Shown: positions 18,396 through 26,736 of the stretch, one piece after another
Layout: every line of letters begins with the position of its first letter
Position numbering within the stretch: position 1 is the first letter of the stretch
Notes under the pieces: generated by a model
What the model was told of the DNA's origin: nothing
Databases searched by the model: none
What the model saw: the letters and a program-made list of their open reading frames with translations, nothing else
From: Bradyrhizobiaceae bacterium PARB1
GTDB taxonomy: Bacteria > Pseudomonadota > Alphaproteobacteria > Rhizobiales > Xanthobacteraceae
Assembly (NCBI GenBank): GCA_002256345.1
Contig: NKIY01000010.1
Location: 62,001 to 126,000, forward strand
DNA length: 64,000 nucleotides
Direction of reading: 5' to 3'
Position numbers and translations under genes: made by a program

Positions 18396-19679
18396 CTAGC
18401 GCGGCGCAACCGCTGCCGTCGGCGACAGACCCGGCGAGATCGCGCCTGGAATCGTCCGGCGCGGACTGCCGGCGTCGATAGCGATCAAGCGCGCGATGCC
18501 GTCATTCTCTGCCGATTGTGCGGCGTGGTGCGGCAGTCGCACAAGGGCCTCGATCGGCTTGTTGTGCCGCTCGGCGATATCGAACAGGGATTCTCCGGGC
18601 ACTGGCAGCGCATCGATTGCCGGCATCGCCGGAATGTTCGCAATGCGTGGCCAAGGCGCCTGTTCGGGCAGCGGCGTCGTGCGACGCGGCTGACGAACGC
18701 GGTCGAATGTCTCCGTTAGCAACAGCATCTGGTCGGACGGGGTGATCTCCGGCACCGGCAGCATGTCGAGATGCGCAAAGGCGAAACGCGGCACCTTGTG
18801 CCAATGCGTGATCGCGACGGTTTCCGAGACCGGGTGCAGGTCCCAGTCCTGTGGCACTGTCGGCGTCTTCGGCTTGTCGGCGGTCGCCGCTTCCACATGC
18901 ACGATGCGATAGCCGCCGGCCTTGAGGTCGCGGAGGATGCCGGGCAGTGCGGCGACCGTGCGCGGCTGGATGTCATGCAGGAGCAGGATGCCCTTGCCCT
19001 TGGCCTTCAGGCGCGACAGCGCGAGATTGTGCACCGTCTGCGACGAAACGTGACGCCAGTCGTCGGCGGGGAAATCCGCGCTCCAGGTCTGGATGCCGCG
19101 CGAGGCCAGATAGTCCTCGACGACGCCGGCGCGCAGCAGGCCGGGAATGCGAAAGAACGGCGACAGCAAGGCGGGATCGCCGAGCGCGGCCTCGGTATGG
19201 GCGATGCCGTCCTCGATTTCCTTCTGCGCCTGCTCGATCGGCATCCGGTTCATGCTGAGCGGATGGTTTTCGCTATGCGTGCCCACGGAGTGGCCGAGCC
19301 GGATCAGCTTGCGCACGCCGTCAGGAAATTCCTTGGCCATGCGGCCGATCACGAAGAACGTTGCCTTCACGCATTCGGCCGCGAGGATATCGAGGATCTG
19401 GTTCGAATATTTCGGAATCGGCCCGTCGTCGAAGGTCAGGACGACCTCCTTGTCGCGCAGCGGCAGCGTTTTGGCATACTGCATGGTGCCGATCCGCGGA
19501 TATTCGCGGGGATCGACCACGATGGTGCGCGAGGTACCGAGCGCGTCGGGATTGCTGCAAGTCTCAGCAAAGGCAGGGACCGCGGAGAACAGCGCCAGGC
19601 TCGTCAGCACGCCAAGGCACAGCCTCCGTGCGGGGCAAAGCGTCTGCCGTGCCCGCTTGCCAGTCGTCGCTTGGTCCAT
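18396..19679 (-). CDS. Exported polysaccharide deacetylase (NodB domain) with C-terminal extension
   Basis: A 427-residue protein with a Sec signal peptide of about 38 residues ending AVPAFAETC. The NodB/CE4 domain has motif 1 LTFDDGPIPKYSNQIL, where the DD pair holds the catalytic base and metal Asp, and motif 2 HSVGTHSENHPLSM with the metal-binding His pair. A later RLKAKGKGILLLHDIQ gives the His motif. Beyond about residue 280 is an extra region that ends with a LysM-resembling stretch (VPGESLFDIAERHNKPIEAL), which may bind glycan. The enzyme removes N- or O-acetyl groups from cell-wall or surface polysaccharide. The paralogue is 100 bases away on the same strand. Confidence 0.85.
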   Translation of the reverse strand: MDQATTGKRARQTLCPARRLCLGVLTSLALFSAVPAFAETCSNPDALGTSRTIVVDPREYPRIGTMQYAKTLPLRDKEVVLTFDDGPIPKYSNQILDILAAECVKATFFVIGRMAKEFPDGVRKLIRLGHSVGTHSENHPLSMNRMPIEQAQKEIEDGIAHTEAALGDPALLSPFFRIPGLLRAGVVEDYLASRGIQTWSADFPADDWRHVSSQTVHNLALSRLKAKGKGILLLHDIQPRTVAALPGILRDLKAGGYRIVHVEAATADKPKTPTVPQDWDLHPVSETVAITHWHKVPRFAFAHLDMLPVPEITPSDQMLLLTETFDRVRQPRRTTPLPEQAPWPRIANIPAMPAIDALPVPGESLFDIAERHNKPIEALVRLPHHAAQSAENDGIARLIAIDAGSPRRTIPGAISPGLSPTAAVAPR

Positions 19680-19784
19680 CACGCGTTCCGTCGTCCGGTC
19701 TGTCTCGCCCGGAAAACTACCGGCGCGGCCGTAAAGGCATTGTTAAGTATGTGCGGCCGCCTGATAGATCGGTTCGATCTCTGT

Positions 19785-20555
19785 CTAATGAGACACGGGG
19801 CGGGAGCTTTGGGCCGGCGGTACGATATGCACGACCTTGTAATTGTTGTCCCTGAGATAGCGCAGGAAATCGGGCAGCATCGCGGCAGTCTGGACTTTGG
19901 TGTCATGGAACAGGATGATCCCTTTCCCATTTGCCTTGACCCGGCTGACAATGAGATCGAGTTGCTGCTGGGGTGTCATCGGGTTCCAGTCGCTGGCCCA
20001 GAAATCGGCCCCGAATACCGCGATCCGGCGTGACTGCAGGAGGTCGAGCAGGGCTGGCGTCGATTCGAAATAGGGGAAGCGGAAGAACGGCGTCGTCGGC
20101 ACCGTGGTGGCCTTGCCGTTCAGCGCCATCTCATCGGCGGAGATGCCGCGGTCGATCTGCTCGACGGCTTTCTCGAAGCTGACCTTCTTGAGGTCGGCAT
20201 GGGCGAAAGTGTGATGCGCGATCGTATGTCCTTCGGCGGCCATCCGCTTCACCAGTTGCGGATGGGCGGCCGCGCTCTGGCCGATCATGAAGAAGGTGGC
20301 GCGGACGCATTCCTTGGCCAGCGCGGCCAGGATCTTTGAAGTGGTTGGCGGGTTCGGCCCATCGTCGAAGGTCAGCACCACCTCGCGATCCCCCAGCGGC
20401 AGCGTGTCCGGGAAGCTTTGCGTGCCGACGCGCGGAGTGGTCTTCGGATCGACGGTGAGGACGCGCGCGGTGCCGAGCGTGTCGGGGCGGGGGCAGCTTT
20501 CGGCATGCGCGACCGCGGTCGAAGCAATCAGTGCAGCGATGGCAATCTTGAACAC
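19785..20555 (-). CDS. Exported polysaccharide deacetylase (NodB domain), short paralogue
   Basis: A 256-residue protein. The frame is open to 20696, but the chosen GTG at 20555 starts directly at a signal peptide (FKIAIAALIASTAVAHA) with CAGGAAAG about 10 bases upstream; a TTG two codons earlier is possible. CE4 motifs are VLTFDDGPNPPTTSKIL and HTIAHHTFAHAD, with a closing GKGIILFHD. The mature start ESCPRPDTLGTARVL closely matches the neighbouring paralogue (ETCSNPDALGTSRTI), so the two arose by duplication. It lacks the C-terminal extension of the neighbour. A periplasmic or exported esterase/amidase on surface glycans is likely. Confidence 0.85.
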   Translation of the reverse strand: MFKIAIAALIASTAVAHAESCPRPDTLGTARVLTVDPKTTPRVGTQSFPDTLPLGDREVVLTFDDGPNPPTTSKILAALAKECVRATFFMIGQSAAAHPQLVKRMAAEGHTIAHHTFAHADLKKVSFEKAVEQIDRGISADEMALNGKATTVPTTPFFRFPYFESTPALLDLLQSRRIAVFGADFWASDWNPMTPQQQLDLIVSRVKANGKGIILFHDTKVQTAAMLPDFLRYLRDNNYKVVHIVPPAQSSRPVSH

Positions 20556-20722
20556 GATCAATTCACTTTCCTGCCGGCGATCTCGCGGGCCCGATATTTC
20601 CGATTGCATCCGGCATCCGGCACTGGCTATTGCCTGATCCGAACGAACGCTCCCATCAGGATTAGCGCATTTTCCCCGAAACTGCGCCATCTGCATTCTC
20701 TATCGGTCAAGCGAGGTCCGAC

Positions 20723-22153
20723 ATGGCTGACGACGTCGAACTCGCCGTGAAGACCGCGTCCGAAGATGCCTCGATCTTCGATCGCATACCGATGCGTGAC
20801 GGCGAGGGGAACATCCGTCCCGATTTCGTCGCGGCCATTTCGCAGGCCGTTCAGTCGGCGGACGCCGCGTTCCTGTGTGAGGTCGTGGGCGAGCTGCACG
20901 AGGCCGATCTCGGCGATCTCGTCCAGGCGCTGGCGCCGGACGAACGCGTCCGGCTGATCGAGCTGACCAAGGCCGATTTCGACTTCTCCGCGCTCAACGA
21001 GGTGGACGATACCGTTCGCGAGGAACTGCTCGAGGAGCTGGAACCGGAAACCGTCGCCGAAGGTGTCCGCGAACTCGATTCCGACGATGCGGTCGAGCTC
21101 CTCGAAGGCGTCGACGAGGACGTCCAGGACGAGATTCTCGAAAAGCTGCCGCCGTCCGAGCGCGTCGCGATCGAGCGCAGCCTGACCTATCCGGAAGAGA
21201 CGGCCGGCCGCCGCATGCAGACGGAGTTCATCGCCGTTCCACCGGACTGGAATGTCGGCCAGGCCATCGACTACATGCGTGAAACGCCAGACCTGCCGGA
21301 GCGCTTTTACGAGATCTATTCCGTGGATGCCGACCAGCGCTGGCAGGGCGCCGTCGCCCTTGACACGCTGCTGCGCGCCCGTCGCCCGGTGCCGCTCGCC
21401 GAACTGATCGACGAGGACCGCCGCCGTGTCTCGGTGCTCGACGACCAGAGCGATGTCGCCCGCATGTTCGGCAAATACAATTTGGTCTCCGCCCCGGTGG
21501 TCGATACCGACAATCGCCTGGTCGGCGTCATCACCATCGACGATGTCGTGGACGTCATCGAGGAGGAGGCCGACGAGGAGGTCAAGGCGCTTGGCGGCGT
21601 CTCGTCGGACGAAGAACTGTCGGACAACTTCCTCGCCATCGCGCGCGGCCGCTTCATGTGGCTGCTGATCAATCTCGCCACCGCTTTCCTGGCCTCCTCG
21701 GTGCTCGGCCTGTTCGAAGGCCAGCTCGAGCAGATGGTGGCGCTGGCGGTGCTGGCGCCGATCGTGGCGAGCCAGGGCGGAAATGCCGCAACCCAGACCA
21801 TGACGGTGGCGGTCCGCGCATTGGCGACCCGGCAGCTCAATCCCACAAACGCGCTCCGCATCATCGTCCGCGAAGCGCTGGTCGGTCTGATGAACGGCAT
21901 CGCCTTTGCTGTCATCACGGGCATTGCCGCCTTCCTGTGGTTCAAGACGCCGGGTCTCGGAATCGTCATCGGCCTTGCGATGATCACCAATCTCGTTGCC
22001 GGCGCCCTTGGCGGCATCCTGATCCCGATGGCGCTGGACCGCGTGAAAGCCGATCCCGCAGTCGCCTCCGGCACCTTTGTGACCACGGTCACCGACGTGG
22101 TCGGCTTCTTCGCCTTCCTCGGCATCGCGACGCTGTGGTTCGGGCTGAAATAG
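20723..22153 (+). CDS. mgtE: Magnesium transporter MgtE
   Basis: 476 residues with the full MgtE layout. The acidic N-domain covers about residues 30-130 with repeated Asp/Glu helices. A pair of CBS domains lies at about residues 140-255, with the DNRLVGVITIDDVVDVI segment. The C-terminal membrane domain has five helices from about residue 310, containing the conserved PIVASQGGNAATQTM and AGALGGILIPM. The protein is a Mg2+-gated inner-membrane channel for Mg2+ influx. Its short leader (about 165 bases from the divergent deacetylase) shows no recognisable Mg2+ riboswitch. Length and motifs are normal. Confidence 0.95.
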   Translation: MADDVELAVKTASEDASIFDRIPMRDGEGNIRPDFVAAISQAVQSADAAFLCEVVGELHEADLGDLVQALAPDERVRLIELTKADFDFSALNEVDDTVREELLEELEPETVAEGVRELDSDDAVELLEGVDEDVQDEILEKLPPSERVAIERSLTYPEETAGRRMQTEFIAVPPDWNVGQAIDYMRETPDLPERFYEIYSVDADQRWQGAVALDTLLRARRPVPLAELIDEDRRRVSVLDDQSDVARMFGKYNLVSAPVVDTDNRLVGVITIDDVVDVIEEEADEEVKALGGVSSDEELSDNFLAIARGRFMWLLINLATAFLASSVLGLFEGQLEQMVALAVLAPIVASQGGNAATQTMTVAVRALATRQLNPTNALRIIVREALVGLMNGIAFAVITGIAAFLWFKTPGLGIVIGLAMITNLVAGALGGILIPMALDRVKADPAVASGTFVTTVTDVVGFFAFLGIATLWFGLK

Positions 22154-22220
22154 CGGACAGCTCGCATCTTCATCGCTCCTTAACGGTATTGCCCGACCAT
22201 CCCCGGCGAAGAGGTCGAGC

Positions 22221-22529
22221 ATGCGTTTGCGATTGAAGGCTGACGGACGGATCGTCGAATTGCGTGACGGGGACGAAGTGCCCTTGGCGCCGGCCATGCC
22301 TGTCGCTCCGAAACAGGCCCCGATCCGCGAACCGGAAGTGCGAGATCTTCGCCGCCGCGCCCAGTTGACCCAAACCGAATTCGCCGCCCGCCTCGGCGTG
22401 CCCGTCGAGACCATCCGCAACTGGGAGCAGGGCAAGCGCAGCCCGCGTGGTCCGGCGCGCGCGCTGCTTGCCGTGATCGCTCATGCGCCGGATACTGTGT
22501 TTGCGGCGTTGGCGCCTGCGGACGCCTGA
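22221..22529 (+). CDS. Small XRE-type helix-turn-helix protein
   Basis: 102 residues. After a beta-rich N-terminus (MRLRLKADGRIVEL) comes a helix-turn-helix with RRRAQLTQTEFAARLGV, the recognition helix VETIRNWEQGKRSP, and a C-terminal helix. This is the NadS/HigA-like organisation seen in antitoxins and small regulators. No toxin-like gene is adjacent, so I call it only a DNA-binding protein. It lies 67 bases after mgtE and 85 bases before an aldo/keto reductase gene, all on the plus strand. Confidence 0.8.
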   Translation: MRLRLKADGRIVELRDGDEVPLAPAMPVAPKQAPIREPEVRDLRRRAQLTQTEFAARLGVPVETIRNWEQGKRSPRGPARALLAVIAHAPDTVFAALAPADA

Positions 22530-22614
22530 ACGACCGATTTCGCGGGGCGTTGCTATTTTCAGCGTCGCACAAGCCCACGGCGCGTAATGTGTCTCCCGTC
22601 GAGAGGAGGACAGC

Positions 22615-23433
22615 GTGCAGTTCGTGGAAGCAAACGGCGCCCGCATTCCGGCCATCGGGCTTGGCACGTGGGAATTGCGCGGCCGCATCTGCGCGCGGGT
22701 GATCGAGCAGGCGGTCAAGCTTGGCTATCGCCATATCGACACAGCGCAGGTCTATGAAAACGAGCGCGATGTCGGTGAGGGCATCCGCGCATCGCATGTC
22801 CACCGCAACGACATCTTCGTCACCACCAAGGTCTGGACCACGCATTTCGCTCCCCACAATCTCGAACGTTCCGTGAAGGAAAGCCTCACGCGGCTGCGCA
22901 TGAGCGAAGTGGATCTGCTGCTGCTGCATTGGCCCAATCCGCATGTGCCGCTGGAAGAAACGCTCGGCGCGCTCGCTCACGCGAAGCGGATGGGGCTGTC
23001 GCGGCATATCGGGGTGTCGAATTTCACGGTGGCGCTGATCGAGCAGGCGGTCGCGGCGTGCCCGGAGCCGCTGGTTTGCGATCAGGTCGAATATCATCCC
23101 TATCTCAACCAGGCCAAAGTGCGTGCAGCCTGCAGCGACAACGGTCTGGTGCTGGTCGCATATAGTCCGATTGCCAAGGGCAATGTCCGCGGCGATGACA
23201 CGCTCGCCGCCATAGGCAGGGCGCATGGCAAGAGCGCGGCCCAGGTTTGTCTCCGCTGGCTCGTGCAGCAGGGGGCCGTCGCGATCCCGCGCACATCCAA
23301 GGTCGAGCGCCTGTCGGAAAATATCGACGTGTTCGATTTCATGTTGTCGGAAGACGAGATGGCAGCAATCTCCGCTCTTGGCCGCCCCGATGGCCGGCTG
23401 ACTGACTACGGCTTCGCGCCGAAATGGGACTGA
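22615..23433 (+). CDS. Aldo/keto reductase (2,5-diketo-D-gluconate reductase-like)
   Basis: 272 residues starting at GTG, with GAGAGGAGG just upstream. The catalytic tetrad of the AKR fold is visible: Asp and Tyr in HIDTAQVYENERDVG, Lys in VTTKVW and His in LLLLHWPNP. The NADPH-binding C-terminus has VAIPRTSKVERLSEN. The enzyme reduces aldehydes and ketones such as methylglyoxal or diketogluconate with NADPH. Length and motifs fit the AKR5-like bacterial group. A GATCCCG/CGGGATC hairpin follows. Confidence 0.9.
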   Translation: MQFVEANGARIPAIGLGTWELRGRICARVIEQAVKLGYRHIDTAQVYENERDVGEGIRASHVHRNDIFVTTKVWTTHFAPHNLERSVKESLTRLRMSEVDLLLLHWPNPHVPLEETLGALAHAKRMGLSRHIGVSNFTVALIEQAVAACPEPLVCDQVEYHPYLNQAKVRAACSDNGLVLVAYSPIAKGNVRGDDTLAAIGRAHGKSAAQVCLRWLVQQGAVAIPRTSKVERLSENIDVFDFMLSEDEMAAISALGRPDGRLTDYGFAPKWD

Positions 23434-23471
23434 TATCGCCGTCATGCCGGCAAACGTGCATTTGCCTTATT

Positions 23472-23489
23472 GATCCCGCAGACGGGATC
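23472..23489. terminator. Short hairpin between the aldo/keto reductase and YdcF-like genes
   Basis: Perfect 7-bp stem GATCCCG / CGGGATC around a CAGA loop, 38 bases after the reductase stop. No T-run follows. Confidence 0.35.
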
Positions 23490-23527
23490 GGTCATTCCCA
23501 AATTCGTTTCCCGCCAGCGGACCTATC

Positions 23528-24331
23528 ATGTTCTTTTATGCCTCGAAGATTCTCGGCTTCTTCACGCAGCCGTCCAATTTCATCGCCACGCTCTGCGTGA
23601 TCGGCCTCGCTCTGGTACTCTTGAACCGCCATCGTGTCGGCACCTGGCTGGTCAGTCTCGGTGTCCTGTTGCTGCTGGTGCTCGGCTATTCGCCGCTCAG
23701 CAATGTGCTGTTGCTGACGCTCACCGAGCGCTTCCCGCAATGGCAGGATGGCGGCAGCGCGCCGGCTGGTATTGTCGTGCTCGGCGGCGCCATCGATGCC
23801 GACGCCACTGCGGCGCGCAATTCACTGGAAATCAATGCGGCGGGTGAGCGCGTCATGGCGATGCTGGAACTGGCGCGCCGCTATCCTCAGGCGAAGATCG
23901 CCTTCACCGGCGGCGCCAGCAGCCTGATCGAGGAGTCGCTTTCCGAGGCGCCGGTCGCCGGAGATGTGCTGCGTCGTTTCGGCGTTGCGCCCGAACGGAT
24001 CGTGCTGGAAACGGGCAGCCGCACCACCGAGGAGAATGCAACCTTCACTGCGCGCCTCGTCAATCCCAAGCCCGGCGAGCGCTGGCTGCTCGTCACCTCT
24101 GCCTGGCACATGCCACGCTCGATCGGCGTCTTCCGCAAGGCCGGTTTCGATGTCGAGGCCTATCCGGTGGACTGGCGGACCCGCGGCTGGATCGATGCAT
24201 CCGAAACCTTCGATACCGCCAGCGCCGGTCTCGCCCGCGCTGATATCGCGCTGCATGAGTGGGTCGGTCTCGTGATCTACCGGCTCGCCGGCCGCACCAG
24301 CGAATTGCTGCCGGGGCCGAAGAAGCCGTAA
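23528..24331 (+). CDS. YdcF/ElyC-type membrane protein (DUF218)
   Basis: 267 residues. Two N-terminal membrane helices (about residues 10-30 and 36-55) precede a DUF218 domain starting with GIVVLGGAIDADA. It contains AKIAFTGGASSLIEESLSE, ETGSRTTEENATFT and the family hallmark LLVTSAWHMPRSIGVFRKAG. Members include ElyC and SanA, which act in peptidoglycan or envelope integrity; the biochemical activity is unsettled. It ends 4 bases before the convergent DUF3253 gene. Confidence 0.85.
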   Translation: MFFYASKILGFFTQPSNFIATLCVIGLALVLLNRHRVGTWLVSLGVLLLLVLGYSPLSNVLLLTLTERFPQWQDGGSAPAGIVVLGGAIDADATAARNSLEINAAGERVMAMLELARRYPQAKIAFTGGASSLIEESLSEAPVAGDVLRRFGVAPERIVLETGSRTTEENATFTARLVNPKPGERWLLVTSAWHMPRSIGVFRKAGFDVEAYPVDWRTRGWIDASETFDTASAGLARADIALHEWVGLVIYRLAGRTSELLPGPKKP

Positions 24332-24335
24332 TGGC

Positions 24336-24650
24336 CTATTCGTCCTTCGGCAGCCCCAGCCGGTATACGCCGCGGAAATCTTCGGGATCTTCGACAGGTT
24401 TGCCCTTGCGATAGATCACCAGCCGGCCGTCCAGCATCAGCGCCACTGCGGCGCGGCGGATCGGCATCAGTTGCGCGTGCCAGTCGCCTTCGGGCTCGAT
24501 CATCTGGGCGATCTCCGGCGCGCTCAGGGAGCGTGCGGGATCGCGGCCGAGAATGGCGAGGATGCGCTCGTCGAGGGGCAGGGGTTTGGGCTTCGCCTGC
24601 TTGGGCGCGGCGGGGGATTTCTTCGGAGTTTTGGATTCTGACTTGGCCAT
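24336..24650 (-). CDS. DUF3253 family protein
   Basis: 104 residues from the ATG of MAKSESKTP. An upstream extension in the same frame was rejected because it overlaps the control region of the divergent gene. A Lys/Pro-rich N-terminus (about 25 residues) leads into the winged-helix-like DUF3253 core: DERILAILGRDPARSLSAPEIA, then RRAAVALMLDGRLVIYRKGKPV. The family is small and uncharacterised, and the fold suggests nucleic-acid binding. It is convergent with the YdcF-like gene. Confidence 0.75.
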   Translation of the reverse strand: MAKSESKTPKKSPAAPKQAKPKPLPLDERILAILGRDPARSLSAPEIAQMIEPEGDWHAQLMPIRRAAVALMLDGRLVIYRKGKPVEDPEDFRGVYRLGLPKDE

Positions 24651-24765
24651 GTCCTGGCATCGCCGATCCCGCATCGTCGCGCAAGCTGTGACATGGGGGT
24701 CATGGCGTCCGCAGGTGACGGAGGCTATGATCGCACCACTGGCGTACAAATTTGTCTTCTGGTCC

Positions 24766-25719
24766 ATGGAATCTCGGCACCTCATCCGCGCAGCGATCGC
24801 CGCCTCGGTGCTCGGTCATCTGGCCCTGGCCGCCGGCGTCTATTTCGCCGATGCCAGGCCGATCGAACGGCATGACGACAGCGTCAGCGTCGATCTGGTG
24901 ACGCCGCAGGAACTGGCCGAGGCCGAGAAAAAGGCGGAGGAGGTCAAGCCCGAACCGGTGCCGGAACAGCAACCAGAGCCCGCAAAGCCCGAATTCCGCC
25001 TGCCTGAGCTGACGTCGCGGCCGACACTGGAAGAGCAGAAGACGCCATCCGCCGCGACGGCCAAACCGGAATCTTCGCCGCAGAAATCCGAGCCGCAAAG
25101 CGCAGCCCGACAGCAACAGGCTGCGCCGGCGCCCCAGCCGCCGCAGCAATCGCAACAACAGTCCCAGCAGCCGCCTTCGCCGCCGCCACAGCAGCAGGCC
25201 CTGGCGCCATCGTCGCCTCCGCCATCATCGCCACCGCCGGCTGCGCAGTCGCCGATGCAGCAGCAGGCTGCCTTGCAGCCGCAACCGGCTCCGCAATCGC
25301 CGCCTCCGGCAGCAGATCAGGCACCCCCGCAGCCGGATCCGGACATCACCGTGAAATACGGCGTGATCCTTGGCCTGCCGGGTTTCGGTGGCGCGCCGGC
25401 GAGCGAGCAGGCGGATGTCGCCAAGGCCGACATCGCCGCGTTCCATCGTCATCTCAAGACCTGCCTGAAGCTGCCGGCGGATGTGGCGCGCAATGACGAC
25501 GCCATGGTGAAGCTGCGCGCGATGCTGTCGCCGGACGGGCGCCTCGTGGCCGAACCCACGGTGATCGAGGTGCGTCGGCCGGCCAAGGCGGCGCTGTTGC
25601 TGCAGGCCGCCAGACATGCGCTCGAAGCCTGCCAGCCTTATTCGATGCTACCGGCGGATAAATACAACGAGTGGAAGGTGCTCGACCTGCCATTCACCCC
25701 GCAGGATTTCGGGACCTAG
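24766..25719 (+). CDS. TonB/TolA-like envelope protein with Pro/Gln-rich linker
   Basis: 317 residues from ATG 24766; an ATG at 24727 in frame is a possible alternative. One N-terminal membrane anchor (IRAAIAASVLGHLALAAGV) is followed by VSVDLVTPQELAEAEKKAEE. A long Pro/Gln/Ala-rich spacer (about residues 60-195) then leads to a globular C-terminal domain of about 120 residues with FHRHLKTCLKLPADVARNDD and AARHALEACQPYSMLP. This layout is that of TonB/TolA-type periplasm-spanning proteins; the C-terminus resembles TonB/TolA-C-like domains with a cysteine pair. A role in envelope energy transduction or integrity is inferred. No ExbB/ExbD neighbours are present. Confidence 0.7.
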   Translation: MESRHLIRAAIAASVLGHLALAAGVYFADARPIERHDDSVSVDLVTPQELAEAEKKAEEVKPEPVPEQQPEPAKPEFRLPELTSRPTLEEQKTPSAATAKPESSPQKSEPQSAARQQQAAPAPQPPQQSQQQSQQPPSPPPQQQALAPSSPPPSSPPPAAQSPMQQQAALQPQPAPQSPPPAADQAPPQPDPDITVKYGVILGLPGFGGAPASEQADVAKADIAAFHRHLKTCLKLPADVARNDDAMVKLRAMLSPDGRLVAEPTVIEVRRPAKAALLLQAARHALEACQPYSMLPADKYNEWKVLDLPFTPQDFGT

Positions 25720-25892
25720 AGCCTGATTGATCATTAGATCTTGTCCCGGGCGCGCTGCAGCGTGAAACGCTGCTGCGCAGAACCGGGATCGTAACGAACT
25801 CTAGCTCGTGGCACGATCCCGGCTCTGCGAAGCGGCACTTCGCGCCGCATCGCGTCCGGGACAAGATTCCAATCTCCTGAATCAGACTCTGG
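25719..25892. repeat. Long imperfect inverted repeat between convergent genes
   Basis: Two 55-base arms (25738-25792 and 25813-25867) are reverse complements at 46 of 55 positions around a 20-base centre. Weaker complementarity reaches both flanking stop codons (AGAGCCTGATT on the left against AATCAGACTCT on the right). It would form a long cruciform or hairpin. The sequence style resembles intergenic palindromic elements dispersed in Bradyrhizobium-type genomes. No coding potential. Confidence 0.75.
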
Positions 25893-26610
25893 CTTTTTCT
25901 TCCGCGAGGGTTTTCTTCACCGTTTGCAAATCGTCGCCCATGGCACGCCAGGCGCTTGACGCGAATTGCCGGCGCCATGTCACCACCACGACAGCCGCGG
26001 TGGAGACGATGAACACCCACGGGCTCACGAACCAGCCGAGATAACCGAGCGCGAAGAAAAACGCGCGCTGGCCGCGATTGAAATGCCGCGCTGCCGCGCC
26101 GAACATCTTCGTGGTGCGCACCACATGCGCTTCTGCTTCCGGCGTGTGGCGATCCGCTGCGAATGGCATCGCGCCGACCAGGATCGCGACATAGTTGAAC
26201 AGCCGATAGGCCCAGGCGAATTTGAAAAAGGCGTAGACGAAGATCAGGATCAGCCCGAAGCACTTGATCTCCCACAGGCCCGGCGACGAATTGAAGCCGA
26301 TCGGCAGATTGGACATGATCGGCATCACTTCATTGGTGGCCCGCAAGAGCGCCAGCGAGCCGCCGATGGCGATCAGCGTGGTGGAGGCGAACCAGGCGGT
26401 GCCGTTCTGCAGCGAGGTCAGGATGTGGGTATCGACGATCCGCGCCTCACGTGCGAGCAGGCGGCGCATCCACACCTCGCGATAGGCGTGCATGCGTGCC
26501 GACAGGCTGTCGCGGCCATATTTGCTGTGCTCGAGCGTGATCGCATAGGCGGCCCATTCCACAATGAAGAAGCCAAGTGCGAAAACATCGATCCAGGAAT
26601 AGTTCAGCAT
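25882..26610 (-). CDS. DUF599 family membrane protein
   Basis: 242 residues with about four hydrophobic segments: near residues 8-27, 75-95, 115-135 and 185-210. Characteristic blocks are EWAAYAITLEHS at the N-terminus, LLAREARIVDTHILTSLQNGTAWFASTTLIAIGG (given here only as a landmark near residues 50-85) and AARHFNRGQRAFFFALGYLGW. These define the DUF599 family of bacterial inner-membrane proteins with no established function. The stop codon lies inside the flank of the long inverted repeat that separates it from the TonB-like gene. Confidence 0.85.
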   Translation of the reverse strand: MLNYSWIDVFALGFFIVEWAAYAITLEHSKYGRDSLSARMHAYREVWMRRLLAREARIVDTHILTSLQNGTAWFASTTLIAIGGSLALLRATNEVMPIMSNLPIGFNSSPGLWEIKCFGLILIFVYAFFKFAWAYRLFNYVAILVGAMPFAADRHTPEAEAHVVRTTKMFGAAARHFNRGQRAFFFALGYLGWFVSPWVFIVSTAAVVVVTWRRQFASSAWRAMGDDLQTVKKTLAEEKARV

Positions 26611-26736
26611 GCCGCCCTCATCGTCTCAGGCTGCGGTTCTGCCACTTCACCCCGCGGGCGGCAATCTCTGGCTATGTCCAACTTGATTGCAGTGCTGCCG
26701 CGCGCATGGCATTTTGCACGCCTCGCAGGGGAGCGG

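Noticed and set aside
20556-20722. Possible Mg2+ riboswitch before mgtE
   Set aside because: Only about 165 bases separate the divergent genes, and I see no ykoK-type or other Mg2+ leader consensus or strong stem.
20627-22435. A 602-codon frame antisense to mgtE
   Set aside because: MgtE motifs on the plus strand are complete; the antisense frame shows no family.
22221-22529. Helix-turn-helix gene as half of a toxin-antitoxin pair
   Set aside because: Neighbours are mgtE and an aldo/keto reductase; no small toxin-like gene is adjacent.
25080-25330. Repetitive CAG/CCG-rich stretch that might be taken for a repeat array
   Set aside because: It is in frame and encodes the Pro/Gln-rich spacer of the TonB-like protein; no regular spacer-repeat pattern of a CRISPR array.
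25966-26736. Upstream extension of the glutathione transferase frame
   Set aside because: It is antisense to the DUF599 gene and lacks GST or membrane features; the transferase start at 26737 has a ribosome site.
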